64,000 nucleotides of DNA, taken from contig DATIKU010000053.1 of the NCBI GenBank assembly GCA_035477215.1, positions 124,001 to 188,000 on the forward strand, given 5' to 3'. Positions 56,801-64,000 of the stretch are shown piece by piece. The translations under genes and the position numbers were made by a program. The notes under the pieces are model-generated. The model did no database searches. It saw nothing but the letters and a program-made list of their open reading frames with translations, and was not told the origin of the DNA. Numbering within the stretch: the first letter of the stretch is position 1; each line of letters begins with the position of its first letter. The DNA is from Spirochaetota bacterium (GTDB lineage Bacteria; Spirochaetota; UBA4802; UBA5368).

Positions 56801-59546
56801 CCTCGCTGTTGAGCACACCGTCACCCAGCGTGGAATCGCCGAGCTGCGGCCCGGTGCCGATCCAGGTATTGTAACCTCCGGTCGGATTGAACTGGTAGCC
56901 GCGGTCCTCCTGGATCCCTGCCGAGGGATCGAAATCGAGGAAACCGTTGCGATTGAGATCCTCGGTATCGAGCGAATCATCCCCGTCGGAATCCTCATCG
57001 ATTTTCCCCAGATCGATGTACAGATCGACCGGCGCACTGAGCGCCTCCCCGCGGTACCAGACCTCCACATACTGAAGGGCCGAGAAGTCCACCGCCTCCG
57101 AAGAGAGGCGTCTGGTCACGATCGGAGCGCGCGACTCGACACCCGCAAACTCGAACTCCAACACCAGCGAGCGCTGGGTATCAAGGTCGCGCACCGAATT
57201 CTCCACGTGGCCGGTCGCGACATTGTAGGGTCCGGGCTTTTTCTCGTAGGGAATGGAATACGGCGTAAATCCGGTCCCCTTCAGAGAACCCGCGTTCGAG
57301 GGATCGCGGTAATATTTGTAGTCCAGCCTCCCCCGCCCGGACTGAGGCACGAGATCGGGCATGGAAGCGAGTATCCAGTCCTTGTCCGAGAGGGAAATGC
57401 CCGTTATTTCCTCCGAAGATTCCATGTCGTCGACAAGGCCCTTGCCGAAGGTGTTGATGTTTTTATAGCTGCGCGCGTACTCGGCATACGCCTTTAGGTC
57501 GAACGGCGCCTCATTCACCGATACGCCGGGCACGGCGTTGAGCATATCCTTTATCCGTCCCTCGGAGAGCTTGAGCGATGCGTCTCCCTCGAAGACCATC
57601 GTCTGAGAGGGCTCGCTCCCAACCATCGGTATGATCTCCCCGCCGGACGAGCGCGTGTAAAGAAAGGTGCCGCCGACGCCCAGGTCCCTGCTCAGCCGGT
57701 AATCGGCCCTCAGCCCGCCGATGAAGGACTGCGACTCCGCCGTGAATGGCAGGTATTCGTACTTCACCTCGATGTTCGTCTCGGGGCCTATGAGCGGATT
57801 GTTCGGACTGGCAAAACTCAGATAGCCCGACGTATGGTCGATCGCATAGAGGGACCTGGCGATCTCGCGCCCGTCCACCTTGATGCGCACGCTGTCGGGG
57901 ATGATATTGAAATGTTTGAGCTGGAAGCTGCGTGCCTCGCGGTAGTAATCGACGCGCATGCTGAAAATCGAGCGGTCGGCCACCAGGGCCGACTGGCTTT
58001 CGGCGTAAACAACCGACTGGATCGTATCGGGCGGATCGGCCAGCACCTGTTTGAACGGCTCGCGCAGGTGAAAGTTCACGGTCCCTTTCGAATAATCGAC
58101 CGTGTACTTTCCGAGCTTCAGGGTTTCTCCTTTTGTAAGGAGCTGGTTGTGGCCGAAAAACTGAAGCTTGAAATTATCCTGCAACACCTGCCTCTGGCCA
58201 ATGTAATAAACGGACCTCACCTCGTAGATGTCGAGGTTCCGCTTCCCATCGTTGTTCCTGTCGTCGCCAATCTCCTCATGGATCGAATACCCATACTTGA
58301 TGAAAACGAATATCTTCCCCGGGAACTGTGCGGTCGGGTGGGCGGCGTCTCCGGGGACGAGCGCCGCCGGATCCGAGGTGGCCGTACCGCCGCCGATGGT
58401 ATATACGGCGAAGATGCGCGCGTTGTGCGGCACCGCACGCAGGAAGCTTATCGTGCCGGTGTTGAAGTTGATCGTGTAATCGGAACCCGCGACCATCCTG
58501 GTATAATAACCGTCCTCGAACGAAAGCTGGATCGCGCTCAGGTTGTTGAGCGGATTCTGGTCGTCCATGTACAGTTCGAATCCGGACGCATCGATGTTCA
58601 CCGGGTAGGGAAGATAGGCCTGGGCATCCACGGGCGCCGAGGTCATGGTAATCGTGGAAGGGATGGTTGCCGGAAGAGGGGGGACCGTCATCCCATCATA
58701 ACGCCTGAAAGGTTCGAGCTGAAAATGGGTCTTTCGTACGAACTGGTATTCCCTGAGGGTGACGCTCCCCGCAGAGGAGTTGCCGCGGAAATATTCAACC
58801 TCCGTTTCCCCGCGCGTGACGCTCCCAAACGCCTTCACCTGCAAATTGTCCTTGCGGATGGTGGTGTCCATCCCCATCCCCTTGGCGTCGGTGTCGTCGT
58901 ACACGGCGTACTTCGAATTGTTCATTTTGATGTCGATCTGGCCGGCGTTGATCTCGCGGATCACCTCGTCGTCGCGCACGGCCCGGTACTGCATGCGGTA
59001 GGTATTGTCGGCCTTGGCGCTGTCGTGGTCTATGTAAATCGAAACGCGCCGGCCGACGCGGCCCTCCACGTGGAGCTGTGTTTCGTGTTCGGGGCTGTAA
59101 CCGCTTGTGATCACGCGCGAAACGGGCTTGTCCTGGTCGAACTGTTTGTACCGCGATCTGGTAAAACTGGACTTGCCGTAATTGAGGTTGAGTTTCGACG
59201 AGCCGTAAGAGTTGATGTCCACCTCGTCGCGCTCCTCGATGTGGAAATCCTCGTAACGGCCGTCCTCCGTGAGGAGGCGGTAACGCGGGGCGATGATGTA
59301 CTTTTCCCAGTCGCCCTTCCGGTACGTCAGCGGCGCGCTTTCCCGATCCTCATCCGTTTCCGCGGAAGCGTCCCGCTCAACATAGACACGCGAAGCTTCA
59401 CCCTTCTCGTGCGATCCGATATACTTTAAGAGGGATTCGCGGAACCCGGCGTTCTCATCGAACCCCTGCGAAAGCGCCGCGGTGATCACATAGAGGGAGG
59501 CGCCCACGGCGACGACCTTGCAATAGAGAGAAAGCCGCGGGAACAT
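53847..59546 (-). CDS. giant SprA-like outer-membrane/surface protein
   Basis: The 1899-residue protein has an N-terminal signal (VVAVGASLYVITAALS) and a long beta-rich body. Near the N-terminus is INAGQIDIKMNNSKYAVYDD, followed by an Arg-rich strand pattern. Two calcium-loop, dockerin-like stretches lie near residues 849-870 (DEDSDGDDSLDTEDLNRNG) and 905-925 (DGVLNSEDINGNGVLD). Alternating aromatic strands end in YQVGLNFTLVF, a typical outer-membrane barrel terminus. The overall layout recalls SprA/Sov of type IX secretion, but no other type IX genes are in view. It is single-gene scale and follows an M23 peptidase. The fold call is inference. Confidence 0.6.
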   Translation of the reverse strand: MFPRLSLYCKVVAVGASLYVITAALSQGFDENAGFRESLLKYIGSHEKGEASRVYVERDASAETDEDRESAPLTYRKGDWEKYIIAPRYRLLTEDGRYEDFHIEERDEVDINSYGSSKLNLNYGKSSFTRSRYKQFDQDKPVSRVITSGYSPEHETQLHVEGRVGRRVSIYIDHDSAKADNTYRMQYRAVRDDEVIREINAGQIDIKMNNSKYAVYDDTDAKGMGMDTTIRKDNLQVKAFGSVTRGETEVEYFRGNSSAGSVTLREYQFVRKTHFQLEPFRRYDGMTVPPLPATIPSTITMTSAPVDAQAYLPYPVNIDASGFELYMDDQNPLNNLSAIQLSFEDGYYTRMVAGSDYTINFNTGTISFLRAVPHNARIFAVYTIGGGTATSDPAALVPGDAAHPTAQFPGKIFVFIKYGYSIHEEIGDDRNNDGKRNLDIYEVRSVYYIGQRQVLQDNFKLQFFGHNQLLTKGETLKLGKYTVDYSKGTVNFHLREPFKQVLADPPDTIQSVVYAESQSALVADRSIFSMRVDYYREARSFQLKHFNIIPDSVRIKVDGREIARSLYAIDHTSGYLSFASPNNPLIGPETNIEVKYEYLPFTAESQSFIGGLRADYRLSRDLGVGGTFLYTRSSGGEIIPMVGSEPSQTMVFEGDASLKLSEGRIKDMLNAVPGVSVNEAPFDLKAYAEYARSYKNINTFGKGLVDDMESSEEITGISLSDKDWILASMPDLVPQSGRGRLDYKYYRDPSNAGSLKGTGFTPYSIPYEKKPGPYNVATGHVENSVRDLDTQRSLVLEFEFAGVESRAPIVTRRLSSEAVDFSALQYVEVWYRGEALSAPVDLYIDLGKIDEDSDGDDSLDTEDLNRNGFLDFDPSAGIQEDRGYQFNPTGGYNTWIGTGPQLGDSTLGDGVLNSEDINGNGVLDRYENVVRFPGASTQGGPISVAAGTGDWQMVRIYLARNTIAADQIEILKQVEAVRLFVSSASPATGRIYIDSLKFVSSRWRNVKINGVADEDPARLKITMVDTQNDPDYRLNAFAFLRSDIYQSLHGDKSDKELRAEIETALQIDYNPAGNGSVTRKFSKPMDLRFYKKMNVWINARTSTPGDAIRVRIGSTENDYYEYQFLNDYGPVWREVVLNLRNDSGGINKTLVEGNPDLKRVAYMEVIVESTGTGKLWVNDMYASDPDTLTDSAHWYEVEIRGKRPLFRTKSGVPVISDLYIKYIEKGHGSQFSTVGKTATDIAEKYRQLFTSVNILPEWRMRLDLTQEKSETDSLNNEVAENRRGRAEKRSFYLESDYAPTASMVPKIKLVYKNDAYENERGEDITVGTDTYRVQHLVRNSAHSPTILVKEDIAELLGGKLSTSLQMDMTFKKETVSRSANGLDAPTLETYLPLHESEKRQKGTTELSIDYQSSKFHMRPTFLVGSHEIVELSGKSGLSDTEVLGDVRGDYHLPFVYGGDHKFVERNNKTTLYAGFRKLWIFSPSVRTEFQYFENRFRDYQDAERVTSGHFERSKDARGFVSNGFTLPIDFHGIPALSFVKGCNFSYTRSLLLQEAAIPYEGEGVGAFREEYGINRAFRGLSDAGFDMFSYPPWHFFSGRGNFANGRDFAYGRLNRKIRYPGGEEAGNYTNSLKLVDSYSLNTTMDFEKVIVTGGGNLSQVSERQTVEGIPQQVVTLSANSNINFDLMRIFSFGFFRPNTPGLPHHAATFFIGYDYGRNMLVTYNIEENVNTPRVGLTLKRDRSSLSLRSGVDYRHRKHKEYIDYDESKRNRRDDIFVANMAISPPFREVDRGYSFSALYETDVLWLYNAFSSLYKLVAFPIFSIEYSLLLNRYDYTRTVSPEPYDQHLVSAKLTLDLHKNVQGGLVARWALERYRNRETEGIAREILSYQVGLNFTLVF

Positions 59547-59632
59547 GGGTGTGGTTTCGGTTTATTACCAGTTTTTATCTGAAAGCCGTATCTCCGGGGT
59601 CCTCGACGGACGACCGGTACGCACCGGCGCCG

Positions 59633-60634
59633 CTACCAGATCCTGCTCATATAGGGGTATGGATTGATTGCGACGGTACCGAGGCGTATCTCGTAATGGC
59701 AGTGGTTTCCGGTCGCCGAGCCCGTCTGGCCAACGTGGGCGACAACCTGGCCCTTGCGAACGTTTTCGCCGACACCGACAACGATACGCGAGCAGTGCCC
59801 GTATATCGTCTCAAAACCGTACTTGTGACGCACCCTCACCATGTAGCCATAACCACCGCCCCAGCCGGTCGAGAGAACAACGCCGGGGGCCGTCACCCGT
59901 ATCTCCGCGCCGTGGGACGCCGCTATATCAATCCCCGTATGGAAGTCCCTGCCGAAACCAAAGGGCGAGCGCCTCCATCCGAAGAGCGACGTGATGTGTC
60001 CCTGCGTCGGAACGATCGACGGGGTATCGTTGATCACCTTGCTCCGCACGTCGACAAAATTCTTCACGGTCTTGATCGTGTTGGTGGTGCAGATAAGGTT
60101 TTTCTGAAGCTCCCTGAGCGTCTCGATCTCCTCGGGCAGAAGCGGCTTCATGCTCTTGTCCTCGACCACGGCCTCCAGCGCCCCGATCTCGAGCTTCCAT
60201 ATTTTGTCAACATCGCCGTTTTCTCCGGCGGAAAGCTCGTAAAGCGCCTCGATATCGGGCTTCATCTCCTCCACCAGATCGGCGATGTTGTTCGTAAGCT
60301 TCTCGAAACGCAGGAGGCTGGACTTGACGTCCTTGTAGTTCATCATCAGCCGTGCTTCCTCGCGCTTGGAACTCGCGTTTTTAATGACCGCATAGGACGA
60401 TGTGACAACCACGACCATGAAGAGCAGCACGAAAAACGATATGGTGAACTTGGAAATCTGGAAATTAAAAATCTTTTTTTCGTTATGGGGGATGAACATG
60501 ACCGTCATCCGCTCGTGTCCCTTTTCGCGGAATCCATCCCACCATTTTCCGTATTTCTTCTTCCAGACATGATAGCTTTCGGAAAAGCGCATCTTAAAGC
60601 CGCTCTGGTACTGTCGTATTTTGAACTTCATCAT
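59633..60634 (-). CDS. M23-family metallopeptidase with membrane anchor
   Basis: The start is MMKFKIRQYQSGF, after GGAAAGGA; a longer frame upstream lacks a ribosome-binding site. The 333-residue protein has a cytoplasmic N-terminus, one membrane span (FTISFFVLLFMVVVVTSSYAVI), a helical/coiled-coil region, and a C-terminal LytM domain with HTGIDIAASHG (HxxxD) and GNHCHYEIR (HxH) zinc ligands. Likely a peptidoglycan endopeptidase or divisome/elongasome regulator. It lies 86 bases upstream of the SprA-like gene, same strand. Confidence 0.88.
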   Translation of the reverse strand: MMKFKIRQYQSGFKMRFSESYHVWKKKYGKWWDGFREKGHERMTVMFIPHNEKKIFNFQISKFTISFFVLLFMVVVVTSSYAVIKNASSKREEARLMMNYKDVKSSLLRFEKLTNNIADLVEEMKPDIEALYELSAGENGDVDKIWKLEIGALEAVVEDKSMKPLLPEEIETLRELQKNLICTTNTIKTVKNFVDVRSKVINDTPSIVPTQGHITSLFGWRRSPFGFGRDFHTGIDIAASHGAEIRVTAPGVVLSTGWGGGYGYMVRVRHKYGFETIYGHCSRIVVGVGENVRKGQVVAHVGQTGSATGNHCHYEIRLGTVAINPYPYMSRIW

Positions 60635-60934
60635 TCCTTTCCGGTAATAAATATCAGGCTTACGGTCAAACGATGCGCTCCCAGCGAAGCGGCGCGAGGC
60701 GCGCGATTCTTGAACGGAACGACGGAAAAGAGTATCTGCACAAAAACGAGAATAACGTCTTAATTCCGGCTTCCTCCCGCATTGCAATAATTATCGAGAA
60801 GCGGAACCCTAAATGCAACTCTTTTTTCCTCACCCGCCGACCGGAATCCGACCGGGAATAATACTTGCCAGAGCCATGGCACCGCCCGATTGTGTAGCCA
60901 TAAACGGGAGTGATCCCCAGGAAAGGAGCGGCCA
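60635..60934. other. gap between the divergent peptidase and YkgJ genes
   Basis: Three hundred bases between two divergent genes. I found no frame with a ribosome-binding site. There are short homopolymer runs and one palindrome-like stretch (ccgaccggaatccgaccgg), a partial direct repeat of ccgacc. No convincing promoter pair was found. Confidence 0.35.
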
Positions 60935-61576
60935 ATGTCCGACGACCTGTTCAGCATGCTCGAAAAGCGAATCGACGAGGCCTTCGAAAAATTCGACTCG
61001 TACTTTCCCCTGCTTCATTACGCGCTCTATGCCCCCCTTCAGGGAATACTCGGCGAAGCGCGGGGGGGCGTTTCATGCTTCAAGGGCTGTTCGCGCTGCT
61101 GTTCCCGCATTGTCGTCGCCAGCCGCGCCGAGGCGCTGGCGCTCATCGACTATCTCTACGCCTTCACGGATTTCGACCGCGATGATCTCAACCGCCGCAT
61201 CGCCGAACACGCCGCGCTTTTACGGGCCTTTCTGGACGAGCGGAGCGAGGCGGGCGATGAAAACGCCGTCTGGTTCGAGAAAAGCATACCATGCCCCTTT
61301 CTCGAAAACGACCTCTGCACGGTGTATGACGGGCGGCCCCTTTCGTGCCGCATCTATCATTCGCTCGAAGACCCCGAACACTGCAGCCGGCCGGTACGTA
61401 ACGTCGCCGAGCTCCCCCTGCTTGCCGACGCCGAAAAGCTCTTCCGGATACTGGTGCAGAAGATCGCAGGCAAGGTGGACCCCTCGATCGAGGTGAACGG
61501 CGTGCTCACCATCATGATGGACGAGTTTATCGCCGGAGGGGCCTTTAAAACAGACGATCCATCGCCTGGGCGATAG
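60935..61576 (+). CDS. YkgJ-family Cys-cluster protein
   Basis: The 213-residue protein begins MSDDLFSMLEKRIDEAFEKF after AAAGGAG. It has CFKGCSRCCSRI (CxxxCxxCC, about residues 48-56) and CPFLENDLCTVYDGRPLSCR (about residues 121-140), the Cys pattern of YkgJ/UPF0153 Zn or Fe-S binding domains. The helical C-terminus is unassigned. It overlaps the 3' end of the convergent radA by 32 bases. Confidence 0.82.
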   Translation: MSDDLFSMLEKRIDEAFEKFDSYFPLLHYALYAPLQGILGEARGGVSCFKGCSRCCSRIVVASRAEALALIDYLYAFTDFDRDDLNRRIAEHAALLRAFLDERSEAGDENAVWFEKSIPCPFLENDLCTVYDGRPLSCRIYHSLEDPEHCSRPVRNVAELPLLADAEKLFRILVQKIAGKVDPSIEVNGVLTIMMDEFIAGGAFKTDDPSPGR

Positions 61577-62873
61577 TGCCGACCTCTACGACCTCGCCGG
61601 CGAAGCCCGCCCGGCGCGCCTCGTCAAGCTCGCCCTTGGGCAGCACGATCCTCTCAAAACCCGAGCGCGCAAACTCCTGGATCCTCCGATGGCACTGCGC
61701 CACGTGACGCACCTCGCCCGAAAGGGCGATCTCGCCGATAAATCCGGTGGATGGCGGTATCTCCCTGCTTTTAAGGCTCGAGGCGATCGACATGGCGACG
61801 GCGAGGTCCGACGCCGTCTCCGTTATATGAAATCCTCCGGCGACGTTGACGAAAACATCGAAGGTGCCGAGCTTGAGAAGCCCGTGCTTTTCGAGCACCG
61901 CCACGAGGAGGATGAGGCGGTTGAGGTCGAAGCCGTCGGCCATCCGGCGCGGGTTCGAGAAGCTGGTGAAGCTTACCAGCGACTGCACCTCGAAGAGGAT
62001 GATGCGACTGCCCTCGAGCGATGCCGAGACGGCGTTGCCGGGAGAGGATGAAAGATAAGGGTTGAGAAACAGGCTGTTCTTGTCCTTCACCTCGACGAGG
62101 CCTTTTTTTTCCATGCGGAAGAGGCCGATCTCGTTCACCGAGCCGTAACGGTTCTTGAAGGCGCGCAGCACCCGGTAGTCCTTCGAAAAATCCCCCTCAA
62201 AATACAGTACCGTGTCGACCAGGTGCTCGAGGAGCTTCGGCCCGGCGATGGCCCCGTCCTTGGTGATGTGGCCGATGAGAATGACGGGTATGCCCGTGCG
62301 CTTGGCCATGTCGACCAGGCGCGAGCTTGCCTCGCGTATCTGGCTTACGGAACCCGCGTATCCGGGAACATCGGAAAAATAAAGCGTCTGCACCGAGTCG
62401 ACGACCACGCAGTCGGGCCGTGCGGATTCCGCCGCCGCGATGATCTCCTCCACCGAGGTGACGGTGGAGACCGATATCCTCCCGGTGTCCACCCCCAGCC
62501 GCTCGGCGCGGTGCCGTATCTGCGCGGGCGACTCCTCGCCCGAAAAATAAAAGGTCCGGAACGAGTTCGCCACCTGGAGCGCGAGGGTCGACTTGCCGAT
62601 GCCCGGGTCGCCCCCCACGAGTATCACCGATCCGGGGACGATCCCTCCGCCGGTCACCATGTCGAACTCGGTTATGCCGGTGGCGATGCGGGCAAACCCG
62701 TCCTCGCCCACATCCGAAAGCGCTACAACCGGCGCGGCCTCCCGCTTTTCCCCCGCCGCGGGCCGCGCCGTCACGATCGTGTTCCATTCCCCGCAGGAGG
62801 AGCAGCGCCCGGCCCATTTGGGCGTGGGGGCGCCGCACGAGGAACAGACGAAGGGACTCGGTTTTCGCGCCAT
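61545..62873 (-). CDS. radA: DNA repair protein RadA
   Basis: The 442-residue protein begins MARKPSPFVCSSCGAPTPKW with a four-Cys zinc motif (Cys10, Cys13, Cys24, Cys27). The Walker A motif is GGDPGIGKSTLALQ (about residues 88-101), followed by SGEESPAQIRHRAERL, the RadA motif KNRYGSVNEIGLF (about residues 244-256), and a C-terminal Lon-like domain (STGFIGEIALSGEVRHV). RadA helps branch migration in recombination. It overlaps the MlaD gene by one base at the start and YkgJ by 32 bases at the end. Confidence 0.95.
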   Translation of the reverse strand: MARKPSPFVCSSCGAPTPKWAGRCSSCGEWNTIVTARPAAGEKREAAPVVALSDVGEDGFARIATGITEFDMVTGGGIVPGSVILVGGDPGIGKSTLALQVANSFRTFYFSGEESPAQIRHRAERLGVDTGRISVSTVTSVEEIIAAAESARPDCVVVDSVQTLYFSDVPGYAGSVSQIREASSRLVDMAKRTGIPVILIGHITKDGAIAGPKLLEHLVDTVLYFEGDFSKDYRVLRAFKNRYGSVNEIGLFRMEKKGLVEVKDKNSLFLNPYLSSSPGNAVSASLEGSRIILFEVQSLVSFTSFSNPRRMADGFDLNRLILLVAVLEKHGLLKLGTFDVFVNVAGGFHITETASDLAVAMSIASSLKSREIPPSTGFIGEIALSGEVRHVAQCHRRIQEFARSGFERIVLPKGELDEARRAGFAGEVVEVGTIAQAMDRLF

Positions 62874-63751
62874 TACTGCTTGGGCCTGAAGAGGAGCTTG
62901 GACGGATCCATCTTCAGCGTATAGAAAAGGTCCTTGGCGAGGATCGAAGCGTCGCGGATATTGTTGTACACCTCCTCGTCGGTCAGTAGTTTGCCGAGCG
63001 TTCCCCGCCCGTTTTCGAGCCGGAACATAACCTTGTTGAGCTGGCTCGATGTCTCGGAGAGGTTTTTAAGGGTGATGTTGATGTCCTCCTTGTTGGTCTC
63101 GGAAATCTGGGCGAGGTTTCTGGTAAGCAGGTTAAGCTGGTCGACCAGTATTTTGCTCTGGACCGAGAGCGTGGCGACGGTTGCGCGGCTCACCGAAACG
63201 GTCTGGCGCACGTCGTAACGGTTTTCCTCGACCATCTTGTTGAGGTTTGCGACGAAGGCGTTGGAGTTCTGGAATATCTCGGCCAGTATTTGGCCGCCGC
63301 TTTTGTCCTGCATGAACCCCTGGAATGTCAGCATCATCTGGTCGAAGCTGGGCGGGTCGATGCCGTATACCCTGTCCCCGTCTTTCAGATAATCGTCCAT
63401 ATCGCGCGAGGGGGGCACGAAGACGTTGATATATTTCTCACCGATGATCCCTGTGGTGAAGATGGCGAACTGACTGGGTCGGATCAGGCGGAACTTTTTG
63501 TCGATCCAGACCGTCACCTCGGTCTTCTCGGACGACTGGCGAATGGCCCCGACCTGGCCGATCCGGATACCGCCGGCGATCTTTACCGGCGCCCCGATAC
63601 GCAGATCGTTCAAAAATCCATAGTAAACCCTGAGACGGTAACCGCTCTGTGCTATGTTCACTTTGGCGAGTATCCCCACGAGCAGGAGAAAGAGGGTAAA
63701 ACTCACGGTGATGAGCAGCCCCACCCTGATCTCGTTCGTCATTTTTATCAT
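62873..63751 (-). CDS. MCE/MlaD-family lipid transport protein
   Basis: The start MIKMTNEIRVGLLITVSFTL is chosen because AGGAGG lies four bases ahead. The 292-residue protein has one N-terminal membrane span and an MCE domain (YRLRVYYGFLNDLRIGAPV; KIAGGIRIGQVGAIRQSS; SQFAIFTTGIIGEKYINVFV), then a long helical region (about residues 155-275) that likely forms a tube or coiled coil. MlaD/MCE proteins carry lipids between membranes with an ABC transporter; none is in this window. It overlaps radA by one base (TAATG). Confidence 0.88.
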   Translation of the reverse strand: MIKMTNEIRVGLLITVSFTLFLLLVGILAKVNIAQSGYRLRVYYGFLNDLRIGAPVKIAGGIRIGQVGAIRQSSEKTEVTVWIDKKFRLIRPSQFAIFTTGIIGEKYINVFVPPSRDMDDYLKDGDRVYGIDPPSFDQMMLTFQGFMQDKSGGQILAEIFQNSNAFVANLNKMVEENRYDVRQTVSVSRATVATLSVQSKILVDQLNLLTRNLAQISETNKEDINITLKNLSETSSQLNKVMFRLENGRGTLGKLLTDEEVYNNIRDASILAKDLFYTLKMDPSKLLFRPKQ

Positions 63752-63893
63752 ACGGCCTCCTGACTCCCGGTATTTCGAACGGATCCATCGGCGTCCGCCC
63801 ACTCTCCGCATACAGGTATATGGATAAAAAATCAACCACTGTACGATAAAAATGGCGAAATGCCGGAAGCTTCTACGATCCATCGCTCGCCGC

Positions 63894-63922
63894 TTGATTT
63901 TTCCTTCCGGACGGGCTATATT
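63894..63922 (+). promoter_or_regulatory. promoter of the heavy-metal-domain gene
   Basis: TTGATT (63894-63899), a 17-base spacer, and TATATT (63917-63922); 4 of 6 and 5 of 6 matches. It is placed about 30 bases before the start codon, divergent from the MlaD gene. Confidence 0.6.
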
Positions 63923-63952
63923 GTTCCATTGGCAACGGCGAATGGAAGCGTG

Positions 63953-64000
63953 ATGAGCGAAAAGAAAACCATCGATCTTCATATCGGCGGGATGAGCTGC
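63953..64000 (+). CDS. heavy-metal-associated domain protein, 5' end only (likely P-type ATPase)
   Basis: The final 48 bases encode MSEKKTIDLHIGGMSC, matching the first strand and start of the GMxCxxC metal-binding loop of HMA domains. GGAAG lies a few bases before the ATG. It could be a copper or other metal P-type ATPase or a small metallochaperone; the window ends before the second Cys. Confidence 0.6.
   Translation, partial: MSEKKTIDLHIGGMSC

Noticed and set aside
57834-59429. Open frame of about 531 codons on the plus strand opposite the giant surface protein
   Set aside because: Antisense shadow; low-complexity composition of His, Val, Arg and Gly, no recognised domain and no ribosome-binding site.

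Overview
The window reads as a chromosome segment of a moderately GC-rich bacterium that I place, by inference, in the Spirochaetota, related to but distinct from Leptospira. Three things support this. EF-Tu closely resembles the Leptospira protein as I remember it. RpoB carries Asn where E. coli has Ser531, a substitution reported for spirochaetes. A YaaR/DUF327 gene and a bactofilin gene occur together. The DNA is mostly ordinary housekeeping sequence; the less usual parts are one insertion sequence, a STAS/ATPase cluster and a giant envelope protein.

Positions 1-21,325 (all minus strand, read right to left) hold one long translation/transcription supercluster: tRNA-Thr, rpmG, secE, nusG, rplK, rplA, rplJ, rplL, rpoB, rpoC, rpsL, rpsG, fusA, tuf, rpsJ, rplC, rplD, rplW, rplB, rpsS, rplV, rpsC, rplP, rpmC and a truncated rpsQ at the left edge. 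Internal promoters are visible before tuf and before the tRNA-Thr operon. Positions 21,400-24,800 hold an RlpA-like lipoprotein, a DegT/DnrJ-type protein that has lost its PLP lysine, QueD, a tiny lipoprotein and an unknown. Positions 24,826-33,029 (minus) carry a glycogen module (response regulator, glgC, GH57 glucanotransferase), then alaS and recX, then rplM-rpsI.

An ISKra4-type element lies at about 33,195-34,686, between 14-bp direct repeats. It has two transposase frames that appear to be joined by a -1 frameshift on a run of nine A. After it come a 56-aa Cys-motif protein, an M20 peptidase, an SH3-like lipoprotein, a pseudouridine synthase, a SPOR protein, a NAGS-like acetyltransferase, a PilZ protein and a secreted unknown. 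Positions 41,284-45,002 hold a Fis-type regulator and a minus-strand cluster (STAS+HATPase, STAS-like+winged helix, an unknown, a tail-anchored unknown, and a 47-aa basic protein). The cluster looks like an undescribed signalling or partner-switch module.

Positions 45,338-50,317 hold bactofilin-yaaR and the convergent ispE, tRNA-Gln, glmU-like, prs, ctc, pth block. In that block the GlmU-like gene seems to start on AUC and Pth has lost its catalytic His. The right end holds a membrane SpoIIE phosphatase, a DHH phosphoesterase, a 1899-aa SprA-like outer-membrane candidate, an M23 peptidase, a YkgJ protein, radA, an MlaD/MCE protein and the first 16 codons of a heavy-metal-domain gene.
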